From: a bacterium
GTDB taxonomy: Bacteria > Myxococcota_A > UBA9160 > UBA6930
Length of the DNA stretch: 45,775 nucleotides
NCBI GenBank assembly: GCA_024228115.1
Contig: JAAETT010000102.1
Location: forward strand, 1 to 45,775
Direction: 5' to 3'
Part shown: in pieces, positions 23,544-31,977 of the stretch
How positions within the stretch are numbered: the stretch's first letter is position 1
Layout of the letters: each line of letters starts with the position of its first letter
Translations under genes and position numbers: made by a program
The notes under the pieces: generated by a model
The model's input: the letters and a program-made list of their open reading frames with translations, nothing else
Database searches by the model: none
What the model was told of the DNA's origin: nothing

Positions 23544-26168
23544 CTAGAGGGTCTCGTCTTCGTCATCGAGCAGCGGATCCCGACCACCTCGTTTGCGTCC
23601 CGAGAACGGTCGGACGGTGTCGTCCCCGAGGCCAATGATCCGGTAGCGCAAGTTGAATTCGAGGCCTGTGCTCCGATCATCCTCCACCTCGACCCGGAAC
23701 GCCCAGCACTCGCATTTGGAGAGGTACTCGACGCCCACCTGGTTCGTGAGGGCGAGGGTCTGCTCGAAGGAGTACCGGAAGCGGTAGGTGACGGCCCAGT
23801 TCCGTGTGATGGCGAGGCGGGTCAGGAAATCGAATTGGTTGATCTCGAGGAAGCCCTCCTCGAATTCTTCGAAACGCTCCTCGTCGAAGCGGAAGTTCTC
23901 GAAGAAGCGAGGCACGTCCTTGACGAGGCGGTAGGAGAAGCGGAAGTCGTTGCCCGTGAGCGATCCGTACCCGATCGAGAACAACATCTCACGGAAGTCC
24001 GGATCGTCCAGGTCGAAACCCAGGTTGAAGGCGGTGCGAACGCCCTCCCAGGGATAGGCGACGCCGTCCAGGTAGAGGCTGGAGAGGTCATTGTTCGAGA
24101 AATCGTGATGCACGCCCATCGTGAAATCCGCAAACAGACGAGGCGGTCCGACTTCCCCTTCCGCCCCGAGCACTCCGGGAAGATAGAAACGGTTGCCCAA
24201 CGCCATCGTGATGGCCTGGACATCGTCGATGCGATCCGAGGGATCCCGGGTCCGGGTGGTCGGCTCCAGCAGGCGCAGGCGCTCGTTCTGCACGAGCGGG
24301 CGGGGAATGAACGCGGGATTTCCCTTCTGACTGCTCCCCTCGATCATCGTGTAGACGAAGCGCGGCTCCAGCAAGTGGACGGCCGGCTGACCCTCCGCCA
24401 GCCAATTGGGCAAGCGCACCTCCCGGCGTAGCCGGGTTCGCACGTCGAGCAACGCCGTGAAGAGATTGCGGACGTCGCTGCTCTTCGCGTCCGTGTTGTA
24501 GAACGTGGCGTGCCAACCGAACTCGGGCATCACCTCGAAGGCATCCGCAATACGGAACGGGAACGCCACGCGGGGATTCAGCACGACCCGGTGGCCCCGG
24601 TCGGCGACTGGCTCGCCCTCTTGAAAGCGCCCGTCGCCCTCAGGGCCCGGAAAGTTGTCGCCACTCCCGTCACCCGTAGGCAGGATCGCCAGCGGGTCCA
24701 ATGCGAGGATGTCCGCGGCGGTCGTCACTGTGCCGTCCCGGTTCAAGATCGTCCCGTCCGGAAGCACCTGGCGGCCGGCTCGGTCTCGCTCGTCGCCATC
24801 GGGGATCGCGTCGATGCCCGTATCCGCGAACAGGCCGTCCACGACCGTGGCAAAGGGGAGCACGTCCTGAACGTCGTCCTTGGCCCAGAAATGCGTGTAG
24901 CGCGTATCGAAGGAGAAGACGGCGTTCCCGAGCAGGGGCAACGGCTCCAGCACGCCCCCCAACCGCAGATCGGGGAAGCGCTGCAGCAGGAAATCGTCCC
25001 GGTCCTGGTCGTCCGGGTTCTGCTGATCCTCGGCGTAGTGGAGCGCCGCCGTCAGACCGTAGCGACCGAGCGTTCCGAAGCGCCCTTCGAGGAAGGTCAG
25101 GGACTCGATGTAGCGATCGCTCCGTACGCCTGAGATATCCCGAAAATCGAAGCCGTAGCTGTTATCCGAGACGAGCTTGCCGTCCACCTTCCAGCGCCAG
25201 CCTTCCAAGGGCCCGGGCAGGTATTGGTCGTGGATCCATTCAACCGCCCAGCGGTTCTTGCTGAAGGGCGTCGAAATGTCGTTCTCGTTGATGTTGTCGT
25301 CCTGGAGGAAGGAACCGAAGAACTCGCCGTAGGATTCGCGACCGAAGACGTAGTCCACATCGAGTTCGGGCTTGAACCCGTTGTCCGCCAGGTAGCGGGG
25401 GGTCACGACGACGTTGATGTTGTCCCGCGCCGCCCAGAAGAACGGGAGCCCGATGCCGAGGCCGTTCCGCGAACCGATGTTGAAGGTCGGAAACAGGAAG
25501 CCGGTCTGACGCTCGGTCTTGAGCGGGAACCACATGCGCGGCGTCCACAGGACCGGCACACCGAGCACGTCGAAGGTCGTGCTCTTGGTGACCGCGTAGC
25601 CGCCGAACTCGAGGTCGGCCTCCTTGGCCTTGATCGCCCAGGGCTCGACACCGCCGTCGGGACACTTGCAGGTGGTGAACACCGCGTCTTCGAAGAGGTA
25701 CTCCTGATCCCCGGTGCGCTTGATGGTTTCGCCGATGGCGATGAAATCGTTGCCGCCCGCCTCGAGCTTGCCCTTGAAGACGATGCCCTGGAGATCGTCG
25801 ACTTCGAAATGGAGGACGTCCGCGAGCAGCCGGTCGCCGCCCTCGGTCACGATCACGTTGCCGCTGGCAACGCCCTCCCGCGTCTGGTCGCTGAAGACCA
25901 TCCAGTCCGCAGTGAGGACTCGCTTGGGCTGCTCGAGGCGCACGTTGCCGCGGGCGATGTACACCTGGCGCGTCGTGTCGAACTCGACCGTATCAGCGGT
26001 GATGTCGAAGGGATCGGCACCACCACCTTCTTCTTCATCAGCCCCGAAGATCTCCTGGGCAAGGGCGCCCTGCGCCAACAGACCCAGGACCAGCAACGCC
26101 CCGAGCCCAATGCTTCGGAAACCCAGGGCGAGCCTCGCCCCAAGCCATCGGCTCTGATCGCTCTTCAC
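23544..26168 (-). CDS. lptD: LPS-assembly protein LptD
   Basis: An outer-membrane beta-barrel of about 874 residues that, with LptE, inserts LPS in the outer leaflet. A signal peptide (hydrophobic about 12-37, cutting after AQGALA) is followed by an OstA/LptA-like domain (ADTVEFDTTRQVYIARGNVRL) and a long barrel domain. The disulfide cysteines appear as two CxC pairs, C167/C169 in TTCKCPDGG and C819/C821 in SKCECWAF, as expected for LptD. The start is uncertain: GTG 26168 gives a proper signal peptide, while a TTG at 26252 would add 28 residues. The gap of 155 bp to the next gene shows no clear promoter. Confidence 0.9.
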   Translation of the reverse strand: MKSDQSRWLGARLALGFRSIGLGALLVLGLLAQGALAQEIFGADEEEGGGADPFDITADTVEFDTTRQVYIARGNVRLEQPKRVLTADWMVFSDQTREGVASGNVIVTEGGDRLLADVLHFEVDDLQGIVFKGKLEAGGNDFIAIGETIKRTGDQEYLFEDAVFTTCKCPDGGVEPWAIKAKEADLEFGGYAVTKSTTFDVLGVPVLWTPRMWFPLKTERQTGFLFPTFNIGSRNGLGIGLPFFWAARDNINVVVTPRYLADNGFKPELDVDYVFGRESYGEFFGSFLQDDNINENDISTPFSKNRWAVEWIHDQYLPGPLEGWRWKVDGKLVSDNSYGFDFRDISGVRSDRYIESLTFLEGRFGTLGRYGLTAALHYAEDQQNPDDQDRDDFLLQRFPDLRLGGVLEPLPLLGNAVFSFDTRYTHFWAKDDVQDVLPFATVVDGLFADTGIDAIPDGDERDRAGRQVLPDGTILNRDGTVTTAADILALDPLAILPTGDGSGDNFPGPEGDGRFQEGEPVADRGHRVVLNPRVAFPFRIADAFEVMPEFGWHATFYNTDAKSSDVRNLFTALLDVRTRLRREVRLPNWLAEGQPAVHLLEPRFVYTMIEGSSQKGNPAFIPRPLVQNERLRLLEPTTRTRDPSDRIDDVQAITMALGNRFYLPGVLGAEGEVGPPRLFADFTMGVHHDFSNNDLSSLYLDGVAYPWEGVRTAFNLGFDLDDPDFREMLFSIGYGSLTGNDFRFSYRLVKDVPRFFENFRFDEERFEEFEEGFLEINQFDFLTRLAITRNWAVTYRFRYSFEQTLALTNQVGVEYLSKCECWAFRVEVEDDRSTGLEFNLRYRIIGLGDDTVRPFSGRKRGGRDPLLDDEDETL

Positions 26169-26323
26169 GCGCCTGTGCTCGAAGCCCCGCACGCTCCCCC
26201 TCACCCAAACCAGTCGGCGACCACGGTAACGAAGTGGAACACCGAGGGGCAATGCGCGTGATGACTCTCTGGTGAAGGTCGGGACCGAATCGAGGGCGGG
26301 AGGCCTGGAAGGCCGGCTGGGAT

Positions 26324-27010
26324 CTAGTCCCCAGAGGCGTCTTCGGTCAATTCCAGGGCGGCCGCAAGCGTCTCGTGGTCGGGCACGAGGAGGGTGTCCT
26401 CGGCGACCTTCACGAGCTTCCGGTCGACCAGTTGGGTCAGGGCCCGATGGGTCTCGAGCATGGAGAGCCCAGCCTCACGGGCCAGATCACGCAGCGCCAA
26501 CGGCACCTTGCGCAGGCCGTTCTTGCCGGTTTCGGGGCCTGCCTGGCGCAGCAGTACGCGAACGATGGGGCGTAGCAGGTCGTCGCCGCCGAGGGCCGCC
26601 AGACGTCTTTCCAGGTTCTTGGCCCGCGCAGCCAGGCGCTGGATCACACGAATCGCGATCTCGGGCTGCTCGATGCACATGGCTTCGAACGTCGCACCGT
26701 CGAGCTGAAGCACGCAGGAATCGCCGAGTGCACGTGCGGAGGCTGTCCGAAGGCTCCCCAGCAGCACGTCCATCTCACCGATCAGATCGCCCGGGCCCTT
26801 TCGTGAGATCAGTCGAGGCCCGTCGGGCCCCTCCCGCGTGAGCTCGAGGTGGCCGGCCTGCACCACGTACACCACATCACCGACATCGCCCTCGTCGAAG
26901 AGAAGGTCGTCTCGAACGAGGCGACGCTCGAAGACCTGCCGGACCGAAAATCCGGTGTCCTCGTGATGCTGGCCGGTACTACTCGCCACGGCCTCTGCTT
27001 CGACTTCCAA
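26324..27010 (-). CDS. Crp/Fnr-family cyclic-nucleotide-binding regulator
   Basis: A transcription regulator of about 228 residues. The cyclic-nucleotide-binding fold is seen in LLFDEGDVGDVVYVVQAGHLEL and the GDLIGEMDVLLGSLRTASARAL phosphate cassette (about residues 30-110). A long dimer helix follows, then a winged helix-turn-helix near the C-terminus (LRDLAREAGLSMLETHRALTQL). There are no clustered Cys residues, so it is not an Fe-S FNR. The ligand is unknown; the cassette reads SLRTASARA, near the RTASARA-type signatures for nucleotide binding. The start is TTG 27010 or GTG 26989. It follows the TlpA gene by 36 nt. Confidence 0.82.
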   Translation of the reverse strand: MEVEAEAVASSTGQHHEDTGFSVRQVFERRLVRDDLLFDEGDVGDVVYVVQAGHLELTREGPDGPRLISRKGPGDLIGEMDVLLGSLRTASARALGDSCVLQLDGATFEAMCIEQPEIAIRVIQRLAARAKNLERRLAALGGDDLLRPIVRVLLRQAGPETGKNGLRKVPLALRDLAREAGLSMLETHRALTQLVDRKLVKVAEDTLLVPDHETLAAALELTEDASGD

Positions 27011-27046
27011 CGGAAGCGACTTGAGGCGGCGAGGTCCCCCCGGGGC

Positions 27047-27547
27047 TCAGGCTCCCGCTCGCTCGAGAGCGTCCTCCAGCTCTTCCATCGTCACGATCCC
27101 TACGTGGGCCTCGACGATCTGCCCCTCGCCATCCAGCACGAAGAGCGTGGGGAAACCGATGGCGCCGTAGGCCTGGGCCAGCCGCTCATCGCCGAGCAAC
27201 ACCGTGTACGCCATCTCGTGTTCTTCGGCGAAGGGCGCGACGACCTCCGCGCCGCTCGTATCCACGGCAATCCCGACGACGCTCACGGCGTTGCCATGGG
27301 CGGCCTGGAGGGCGTTCAAGACCGGGATCTGGCGTATGCACGGTGCACACCAGGTCGCCCAGAAATCGATCACGGCAGGCCGGCCGGCCAGCGAATCCAG
27401 CGATACCTGGCGGCCGTCCAGGGTGGCCAGATCGAAGCCCGGCGCCCGCTCCGCGCCATCGCCCGCTTCCGGGTCGCCCACGGGACCACAGCTCACGATC
27501 GTGGAAATGAGAACCAGCCCTGCCAGGCCGCGTCCCAGAATGCTCAT
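27047..27547 (-). CDS. TlpA/ResA-like thiol-disulfide lipoprotein
   Basis: A 166-residue exported thioredoxin-fold protein. The N-terminus is a lipoprotein signal with lipobox IVSC (C20). The redox motif is WCAPC (C67, C70) in VIDFWATWCAPCIRQIP, and the cis-Pro loop is GFPTLFVLD. It probably reduces or oxidises extracytoplasmic thiols, for example apocytochrome c, using electrons from CcdA encoded just upstream. The ATG overlaps the ccdA stop (ATGA), so the two are translationally coupled. Confidence 0.88.
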   Translation of the reverse strand: MSILGRGLAGLVLISTIVSCGPVGDPEAGDGAERAPGFDLATLDGRQVSLDSLAGRPAVIDFWATWCAPCIRQIPVLNALQAAHGNAVSVVGIAVDTSGAEVVAPFAEEHEMAYTVLLGDERLAQAYGAIGFPTLFVLDGEGQIVEAHVGIVTMEELEDALERAGA

Positions 27548-28323
27548 AGCAGCCATCCTTCGACAGTCTCCACGAAGCGGTTCAAGAAGCTGAAGTACTC
27601 GTTCAACAAGGTGAGGCGGCGTGTGACGACGAGCAAGCCCAGCGCCACGAGGAGCGCTCCCGACCCGATCTCGATTCGCCGGAAGTGGGCCTTCATGCGC
27701 TGGAGCGCCTTGAAGAAGAACTCGATGCTCCACCCGGCCAGGAAGAACGGCACACCCAGCCCAAGCGAGTAGACGGCCAGCAACGCCATCCCCTGCCACA
27801 CCGTTTCCCGGGAACCCGCAATCGTAAGGATGCCGCCCAGGATCGGCCCGATGCACGGGGACCAGCCGAAGGCGAAGGCCGCGCCCACCAGGTAGGTGCC
27901 AATCCAGCTCTTGGGCTTGAAGCTGTCGTTGAAGCGCGTGTCACGGTAGAGCGCCTGGATCGGCAGCAAACCCATCAGGTGCAAGCCCATCAGGATGATC
28001 ACCACACCGGCCACCTGGACGGCCGTGATTTCGACCCCGCCAACCTCCAGGCGCCAGGTGTTCAGGACGTGGCCGATCGCGGTGGCCGATGCACCGAGCA
28101 GGATGAACACGGTCGAGAAGCCGGCCACGAAACCCGCGCAACCGAGCAGCACCCGGCGCCGAAGGCCCGCGTCAGGAGCCTCCCCCTGCATCTCCTCGAC
28201 CGAGATGCCGGAGATCAGCGAGAGGTAGGCAGGCATCAACGGCATCACACAAGGCGAGAGCACCGAGATGATGCCCGCGCCAAACGCTGCTCCAAACGAA
28301 GCCAGGGTGAGTCCGTCGGCCAT
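27544..28323 (-). CDS. ccdA: CcdA-type cytochrome c biogenesis / thiol-disulfide transporter
   Basis: A 259-residue polytopic membrane protein of the DsbD/CcdA family that carries reducing power from thioredoxin across the inner membrane. The two redox cysteines lie in SVLSPCVMPLMPAYLSL (first helix) and FGWSPCIGPILGGIL (fourth helix), the family hallmark. About six helices are visible. Start ATG 28323 has GGAG eight bases upstream. It is coupled to the TlpA-like lipoprotein, which is the likely acceptor. Confidence 0.92.
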   Translation of the reverse strand: MADGLTLASFGAAFGAGIISVLSPCVMPLMPAYLSLISGISVEEMQGEAPDAGLRRRVLLGCAGFVAGFSTVFILLGASATAIGHVLNTWRLEVGGVEITAVQVAGVVIILMGLHLMGLLPIQALYRDTRFNDSFKPKSWIGTYLVGAAFAFGWSPCIGPILGGILTIAGSRETVWQGMALLAVYSLGLGVPFFLAGWSIEFFFKALQRMKAHFRRIEIGSGALLVALGLLVVTRRLTLLNEYFSFLNRFVETVEGWLL

Positions 28324-28471
28324 GAAGTCTCCAGAATGACGAGCCCGAGCCATCGGGTCCACGCGCCCGAGGCCCAGGGCCCTCCACCCATCGGCGGCCC
28401 AGGCCGCCTGGCGGAGAAAGCCCCTCAGGCCTCAGCGGGTACGCCCGTCGGGAGCCTTCGGGTTCGGTGAA

Positions 28472-28490
28472 CCTCGGGAAGTCCCCGAGG
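28472..28490 (-). terminator. Weak stem-loop after the small exported-protein gene
   Basis: CCTCGGG (28472-28478) and CCCGAGG (28484-28490) form a 7-bp stem with a 5-nt loop, 9 nt downstream of the minus-strand gene ending at 28499. No U-run follows, so termination here is only possible. The rest of the 28324-28498 gap shows nothing else. Confidence 0.3.
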
Positions 28491-28498
28491 CCGAAACG

Positions 28499-28903
28499 TC
28501 AGAACCCCTCGGGCTCGGCGGGCGCAGCCACGTCCCAGCCCTGGTCCTGGTCTCGTGCCACCTCGTGCTGCGGCCGGCGGCCGATGAACTCGAGTTCGTC
28601 CTCTCCGGTCAGCTGATCCCTGCTCACGAAGTAGTCGCCGCGCAGCGAGGCATCCACGATCGGACGGGCCACGGCCACGTCGCCCCCTGAGAAAGCCCAG
28701 GCAATGGTCGCGACCATGCCTCCGCCCAGGGCGTAGAGCAGCTTGACCGGGCCGTACAGCAGGTTCGCACCCACCGTGGCCACACCCATGCCGAGTTCCT
28801 TGGCCGGGCTTTCCGCCTGTGCGGCCATCGGCGCCGTCATCAAGCACGCAGCCAGCAGAGCCGCCCGCCACACAGGGCGACCCATTCGATTCGTTCTTTC
28901 CAC
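28499..28903 (-). CDS. Small conserved exported protein of unknown function
   Basis: A 134-residue protein with a signal peptide (ALLAACLMTAPMAAQAES) and a Gly-rich hydrophobic segment (VGANLLYGPVKLLYALGGGMVATIAWAFSGG) that may be one membrane hairpin. This is followed by VARPIVDASLRGDYFVSRDQL and a charged tail. I recall similar short exported proteins in deltaproteobacterial genomes but know of no function. The start chosen is GTG 28903, with GAGGAG about six bases upstream; ATG 28885 is an alternative. It lies in the same direction as dtd and dcd, 115 nt after dtd. Confidence 0.65.
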   Translation of the reverse strand: MERTNRMGRPVWRAALLAACLMTAPMAAQAESPAKELGMGVATVGANLLYGPVKLLYALGGGMVATIAWAFSGGDVAVARPIVDASLRGDYFVSRDQLTGEDELEFIGRRPQHEVARDQDQGWDVAAPAEPEGF

Positions 28904-29018
28904 GTCATCTCCTCTCTCGGCTGGCTCGCCCGGTGCTCTGCACCGAGCGGCAGCGTCCCCATCTCGGGGGAGCATCGAAAGTGAGACGCGGGAGTGCAAG
29001 CCCCCATTCACAGGCTCT

Positions 29019-29468
29019 TCAGAAGCGTCTTTCGGTATCGAGCAGGATCGTGACGGGGCCCTCGTTCAACAGCTCGACATCCATGTGCGCCTGGAAGCGG
29101 CCGGTGATGACCGGCGTTCCGAGATTTCGCGCCTCCGCAATGACGGCCTCGACCAACCCTTCGGCCTGCTCCGGCGGCGCCGCATCGGAGAACGCCGGGC
29201 GTCGCCCCTTGCGCGCATCCCCCAGCAGCGTGAACTGTGAAACCACCCCGAGGCAGCCGCCCGTCTCGAGCAACGAGAGGTTCATGCGCCCCTCTGCGTC
29301 TTCGAAGATCCGAAGGTTCACGAGCTTCGCGGCCAGCTGTCGCGCATCGCTGGGGCCATCTCCGCGCGCCACCCCAACCAGCGCGAGCAGGCCTTCCTGC
29401 ATCTCTCCGACGGTCTCGCCTTCAACCTCGACCCGTGCCCTGCGCACGCGCTGCGCCACCGCGCGCAC
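29019..29468 (-). CDS. dtd: D-aminoacyl-tRNA deacylase
   Basis: A 149-residue proofreading enzyme that removes D-amino acids (and Gly from tRNA-Ala) from charged tRNAs. Motifs are the start MRAVAQRVRRARVEVEGE, the catalytic SQFTLLGDARKGRRP, and the Gly-cisPro motif in LLNEGPVTILLDT. The chiral-selectivity element GRFQAHMDVE precedes it. The C-terminus is normal. GTG start, 3 nt after the dcd stop, so they form one transcript. Confidence 0.92.
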   Translation of the reverse strand: MRAVAQRVRRARVEVEGETVGEMQEGLLALVGVARGDGPSDARQLAAKLVNLRIFEDAEGRMNLSLLETGGCLGVVSQFTLLGDARKGRRPAFSDAAPPEQAEGLVEAVIAEARNLGTPVITGRFQAHMDVELLNEGPVTILLDTERRF

Positions 29469-29471
29469 GGA

Positions 29472-29984
29472 TCAGAGCTCGTCTTGATCGAAGAAGCGCC
29501 CCGCGTAGACGGCCTCGCCCTCGGCCCGCAGCAGCACGATCTGGCAGATGCGAACGCCCGCATGCACCTCCAGGGGGTGGCCCGAGACGTTGCTGATCTC
29601 GAGCACCTGACGATTCGAAACCCCGGGCTGCACGAATGCAGAGGTAACGTGAATCATGAGACCAAGGCGTGCAAACCTGCTTCTCCCCTCGAGAAATCCG
29701 CACAGATCGGACGCCAGCGTGATGCGCTCCCGGGTGATCCCATGGATCGTGACCCCGGGCGCCAGCACGAAGGGACGATCCAGCGCCTCGAGCCGGGTGT
29801 GATCCCGGTAGTCCACATCCGCCTTCAAGGGGATCGGGGCCGCGCCCGGCTCGATCACCCGGATCCGGTCACCCAGGGTCAGATCGATCGATGCCGGACC
29901 GACCTGATCGCGATCGAAGGGCTCGATGCGGATTCGACCGGCATCGATCTCGGCCAGGATCACATCACGGGTAAGGACGGCCAT
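29472..29984 (-). CDS. dcd: dCTP deaminase
   Basis: A 170-residue trimeric enzyme that turns dCTP to dUTP. It begins MAVLTRDVILAEIDAGRIRI and has the QVGPASIDLTLGDRI motif. GFLEGRSRFARLGL (the catalytic Glu lies in EGRS) and HVTSAFVQPGVSNRQVLEI follow. It is a little shorter than E. coli Dcd (193). A bifunctional dCTP deaminase/dUTPase is possible but not indicated. It starts 27 nt from the divergent phosphodiesterase remnant. Confidence 0.9.
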   Translation of the reverse strand: MAVLTRDVILAEIDAGRIRIEPFDRDQVGPASIDLTLGDRIRVIEPGAAPIPLKADVDYRDHTRLEALDRPFVLAPGVTIHGITRERITLASDLCGFLEGRSRFARLGLMIHVTSAFVQPGVSNRQVLEISNVSGHPLEVHAGVRICQIVLLRAEGEAVYAGRFFDQDEL

Positions 29985-30011
29985 CGGGCGGCGTAGGTTA
30001 ACGTACGTGCG

Positions 30012-30538
30012 ATGCCTCACCCGCGTCCCGCGTCGCATCCCTATTTCGCGCTGCCCCGGCCGCTCTTGTTCGGGCATCGCGGCGCCAGTGGCGAGCGCCC
30101 CGAGAACACCCTCCCCGCCTTCGAGCACGCCGTCCGGGAGGGTGTCGCGGCGCTCGAGACGGATGTCCATCTGACCCGGGACGGCGAGGTCGCGGTCTTC
30201 CACGACGCCCTGCTCGAGCGCACCACGAACGGCGAGGGGCCCATCGCAGAGCTCAGCCTGGCCGAATTGCGCGAGCTCGACGCGGGTTACCGGTTTTCGG
30301 CGGATGGCGGCCAGAGCTTCCCGTTCCGCGGCAAGGGAATCCAGGTTCCCACCTTGCGAGAGACCTTCGATGCCTTTCCGGATCTACGCATCAACGTGGA
30401 ACTCAAGGGGAAGACCGACGACCTGATCGCCGCGACCCTCGACCTGGTCGCGCCGCGTTGCGAGCTCACGCTGCTCGCGGCGGCGGAAGACGACACCATG
30501 CGCGCACTGCGCACCGCCGTCGAGAAGCCGAGTGCTGA
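30012..30538 (+). pseudogene. Truncated glycerophosphodiester phosphodiesterase
   Basis: The 5' part (about 175 codons) of a GDPD-family TIM-barrel gene. LLFGHRGASGERPENTLPAF carries the catalytic HRG, EN and His positions. LETDVHLTRDGEVAVFHDALLERTTNG carries the metal-binding E-x-D and the second catalytic His. LRINVELKGKTD carries the later Glu/Lys. The frame continues as GDPD to about 30530 (TMRALRTAVEKPS), after which the reading becomes Arg-rich nonsense and the last third of the barrel (GDPD normally 240-300 residues) is missing. The following sequence matches a methyltransferase in another frame. I interpret this as a deletion scar that inactivated the gene. Confidence 0.7.
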
Positions 30539-30897
30539 ACGGCGTCCGGCGAACCGGGCAACTCCCGATCGAGCTCGTGCGCGCCGACCTCGAAAGCGCG
30601 CCAGGCCTACCGGTGGCCGAGGGGCGCTTCGGCTGCGTGTTGGTGTTCCGGTATCTACACCGCCCACTTGCCTCCGCGATCACGAGGGCCCTCCGGCCAG
30701 GCGGCCTGCTGGTCTATGAAACCTTCACCACTTACCAAAGCAATCGCCCGCAAGGCCCCAACAATCCTCACTTTTTGCTGGAACCAAATGAATTGCCAGC
30801 TCTCTTCCCCAGATTGAACATCGAGTACCACTGGGAAGGGGATCTGGGAGGCGACGAGATGTTCGCGGTCGCCCAGTTGGTGGCCCGCCTAGCCTAG
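30532..30897 (+). pseudogene. C-terminal remnant of a class I SAM-dependent methyltransferase
   Basis: 121 codons corresponding to the second half of a TehB-like methyltransferase. ELVRADLESAPGLPVAEGRFG is the motif II region; VLVFRYLHRPLASAITRALRPGGLLVYETFT is the strand 4-helix-strand 5 region. NPHFLLEPNELPALFP and a C-terminal strand follow. The SAM-binding glycine-rich motif I is missing. The ATG at 30532 lies in frame +1 relative to the upstream phosphodiesterase piece. The stop overlaps the queG stop region by 9 bp. It could still be translated but should not bind SAM. Confidence 0.65.
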
Positions 30898-31977
30898 GAG
30901 GCGATCCAAAGCCCAGCGGGCGTGCTCGGCCAGAAGTGGATCATCGCCTTCGAGGTGCCTGCGTATGGCCGGGATCAACGACGGATCCTCGCTGTTGCCC
31001 GCGGCTACCAGGCAGTTGCGGAGAAGACCTCGGAACCGGGCGCGCCGCAGGGCCGAGCGTCGGGTGACCCTCCGCCAGCTCTCCTCATCGAGATCGAGCA
31101 GCCAGGCGAGGGTCGGCCGACGCCATGCCTCTCGGGGCGCCAGCCGTGCACGCAGCCCGAGCGGGTCGCCCGGCGCCTGCCGCCCCGCGCGCGTGTTCCA
31201 GGGACAGACCGCCTGGCAGACATCGCAGCCATAGACCCGTGTGCCCTGGGTCTCGCGGTGCTCCTCGGGAATCGAACCCCGCAACTCGATCGTCGTGTAC
31301 GAGAGACAGCGCGTCGCGTCGAGCACGTAGGGCTCGAGAAACGCGTCGGTCGGGCAAGCGTCCAGGCATGCCCGGCAGCTCCCACAATGGTCGGGCTCGA
31401 CCTCGTCCGGGGGCAATTCGAGATCCGTCAGCAGTACCCCGAGAAAGGCGTACGACCCCTGCGCAGGATCGATCAGGCAGGTGTTCTTGCCTTGCCAACC
31501 AAGCCCCGCGCGGGCGGCCCACTCCCTCTCGAGCACGGGACCGGTATCGACATAGGCCCGGGTCCGAACAGGCTCGGGCACGAGAGCCACCAGACCGGTT
31601 TCGAAAGCTCGCAAGCGATCGCCGAGCACGTCGTGATAGTCCTCGCCCATCGCATAACGCGAGATCCTGGGATCGAGGTCGGCCAGAGGCTCCGGGCCGT
31701 AGAGGAGACGGACGGCAATCACGCTGCGCGCCCCGGGCAGTACGTGCCTGGGATCGAGGCGCTCTTGGAGGCGCGCGGCCAGGTAAGCCATCTCTCCGCT
31801 TCGGCCCCGTTCGAGCCAATCCCGAAGCGCATCCCCCCGGCGGATCGGCCCGGCCCGGGCGAAACCGACCGCGTCGAAACCCAACGCGAGGCCCAAGGCC
31901 CGCACCCGCTCGGCGGTCTCGATCAGTCTGCTTCCCAGCGCCTTAGCAGGGCCGCCACGCCGAGCATTCCGAAGCAC
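30889..31977 (-). CDS. queG: Epoxyqueuosine reductase QueG
   Basis: The cobalamin and iron-sulfur enzyme that finishes queuosine in tRNA. DTGPVLEREWA holds the catalytic Asp (D144 if read from 31977). Two 4Fe-4S clusters are seen as CGSCRACLDACPTDAF and CDVCQAVCPWNT. The C-terminal HEAT-like part ends in HLEGDDPLLAEHARWALDRLL. The start is uncertain: ATG 31977 overlaps the exosortase gene by 55 nt and gives about 18 extra residues. GTG 31908 looks slightly short. A CTG overlapping the exosortase stop would fit the alignment best. No other queuosine genes are in the window. Confidence 0.88.
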   Translation of the reverse strand: MLRNARRGGPAKALGSRLIETAERVRALGLALGFDAVGFARAGPIRRGDALRDWLERGRSGEMAYLAARLQERLDPRHVLPGARSVIAVRLLYGPEPLADLDPRISRYAMGEDYHDVLGDRLRAFETGLVALVPEPVRTRAYVDTGPVLEREWAARAGLGWQGKNTCLIDPAQGSYAFLGVLLTDLELPPDEVEPDHCGSCRACLDACPTDAFLEPYVLDATRCLSYTTIELRGSIPEEHRETQGTRVYGCDVCQAVCPWNTRAGRQAPGDPLGLRARLAPREAWRRPTLAWLLDLDEESWRRVTRRSALRRARFRGLLRNCLVAAGNSEDPSLIPAIRRHLEGDDPLLAEHARWALDRLLG

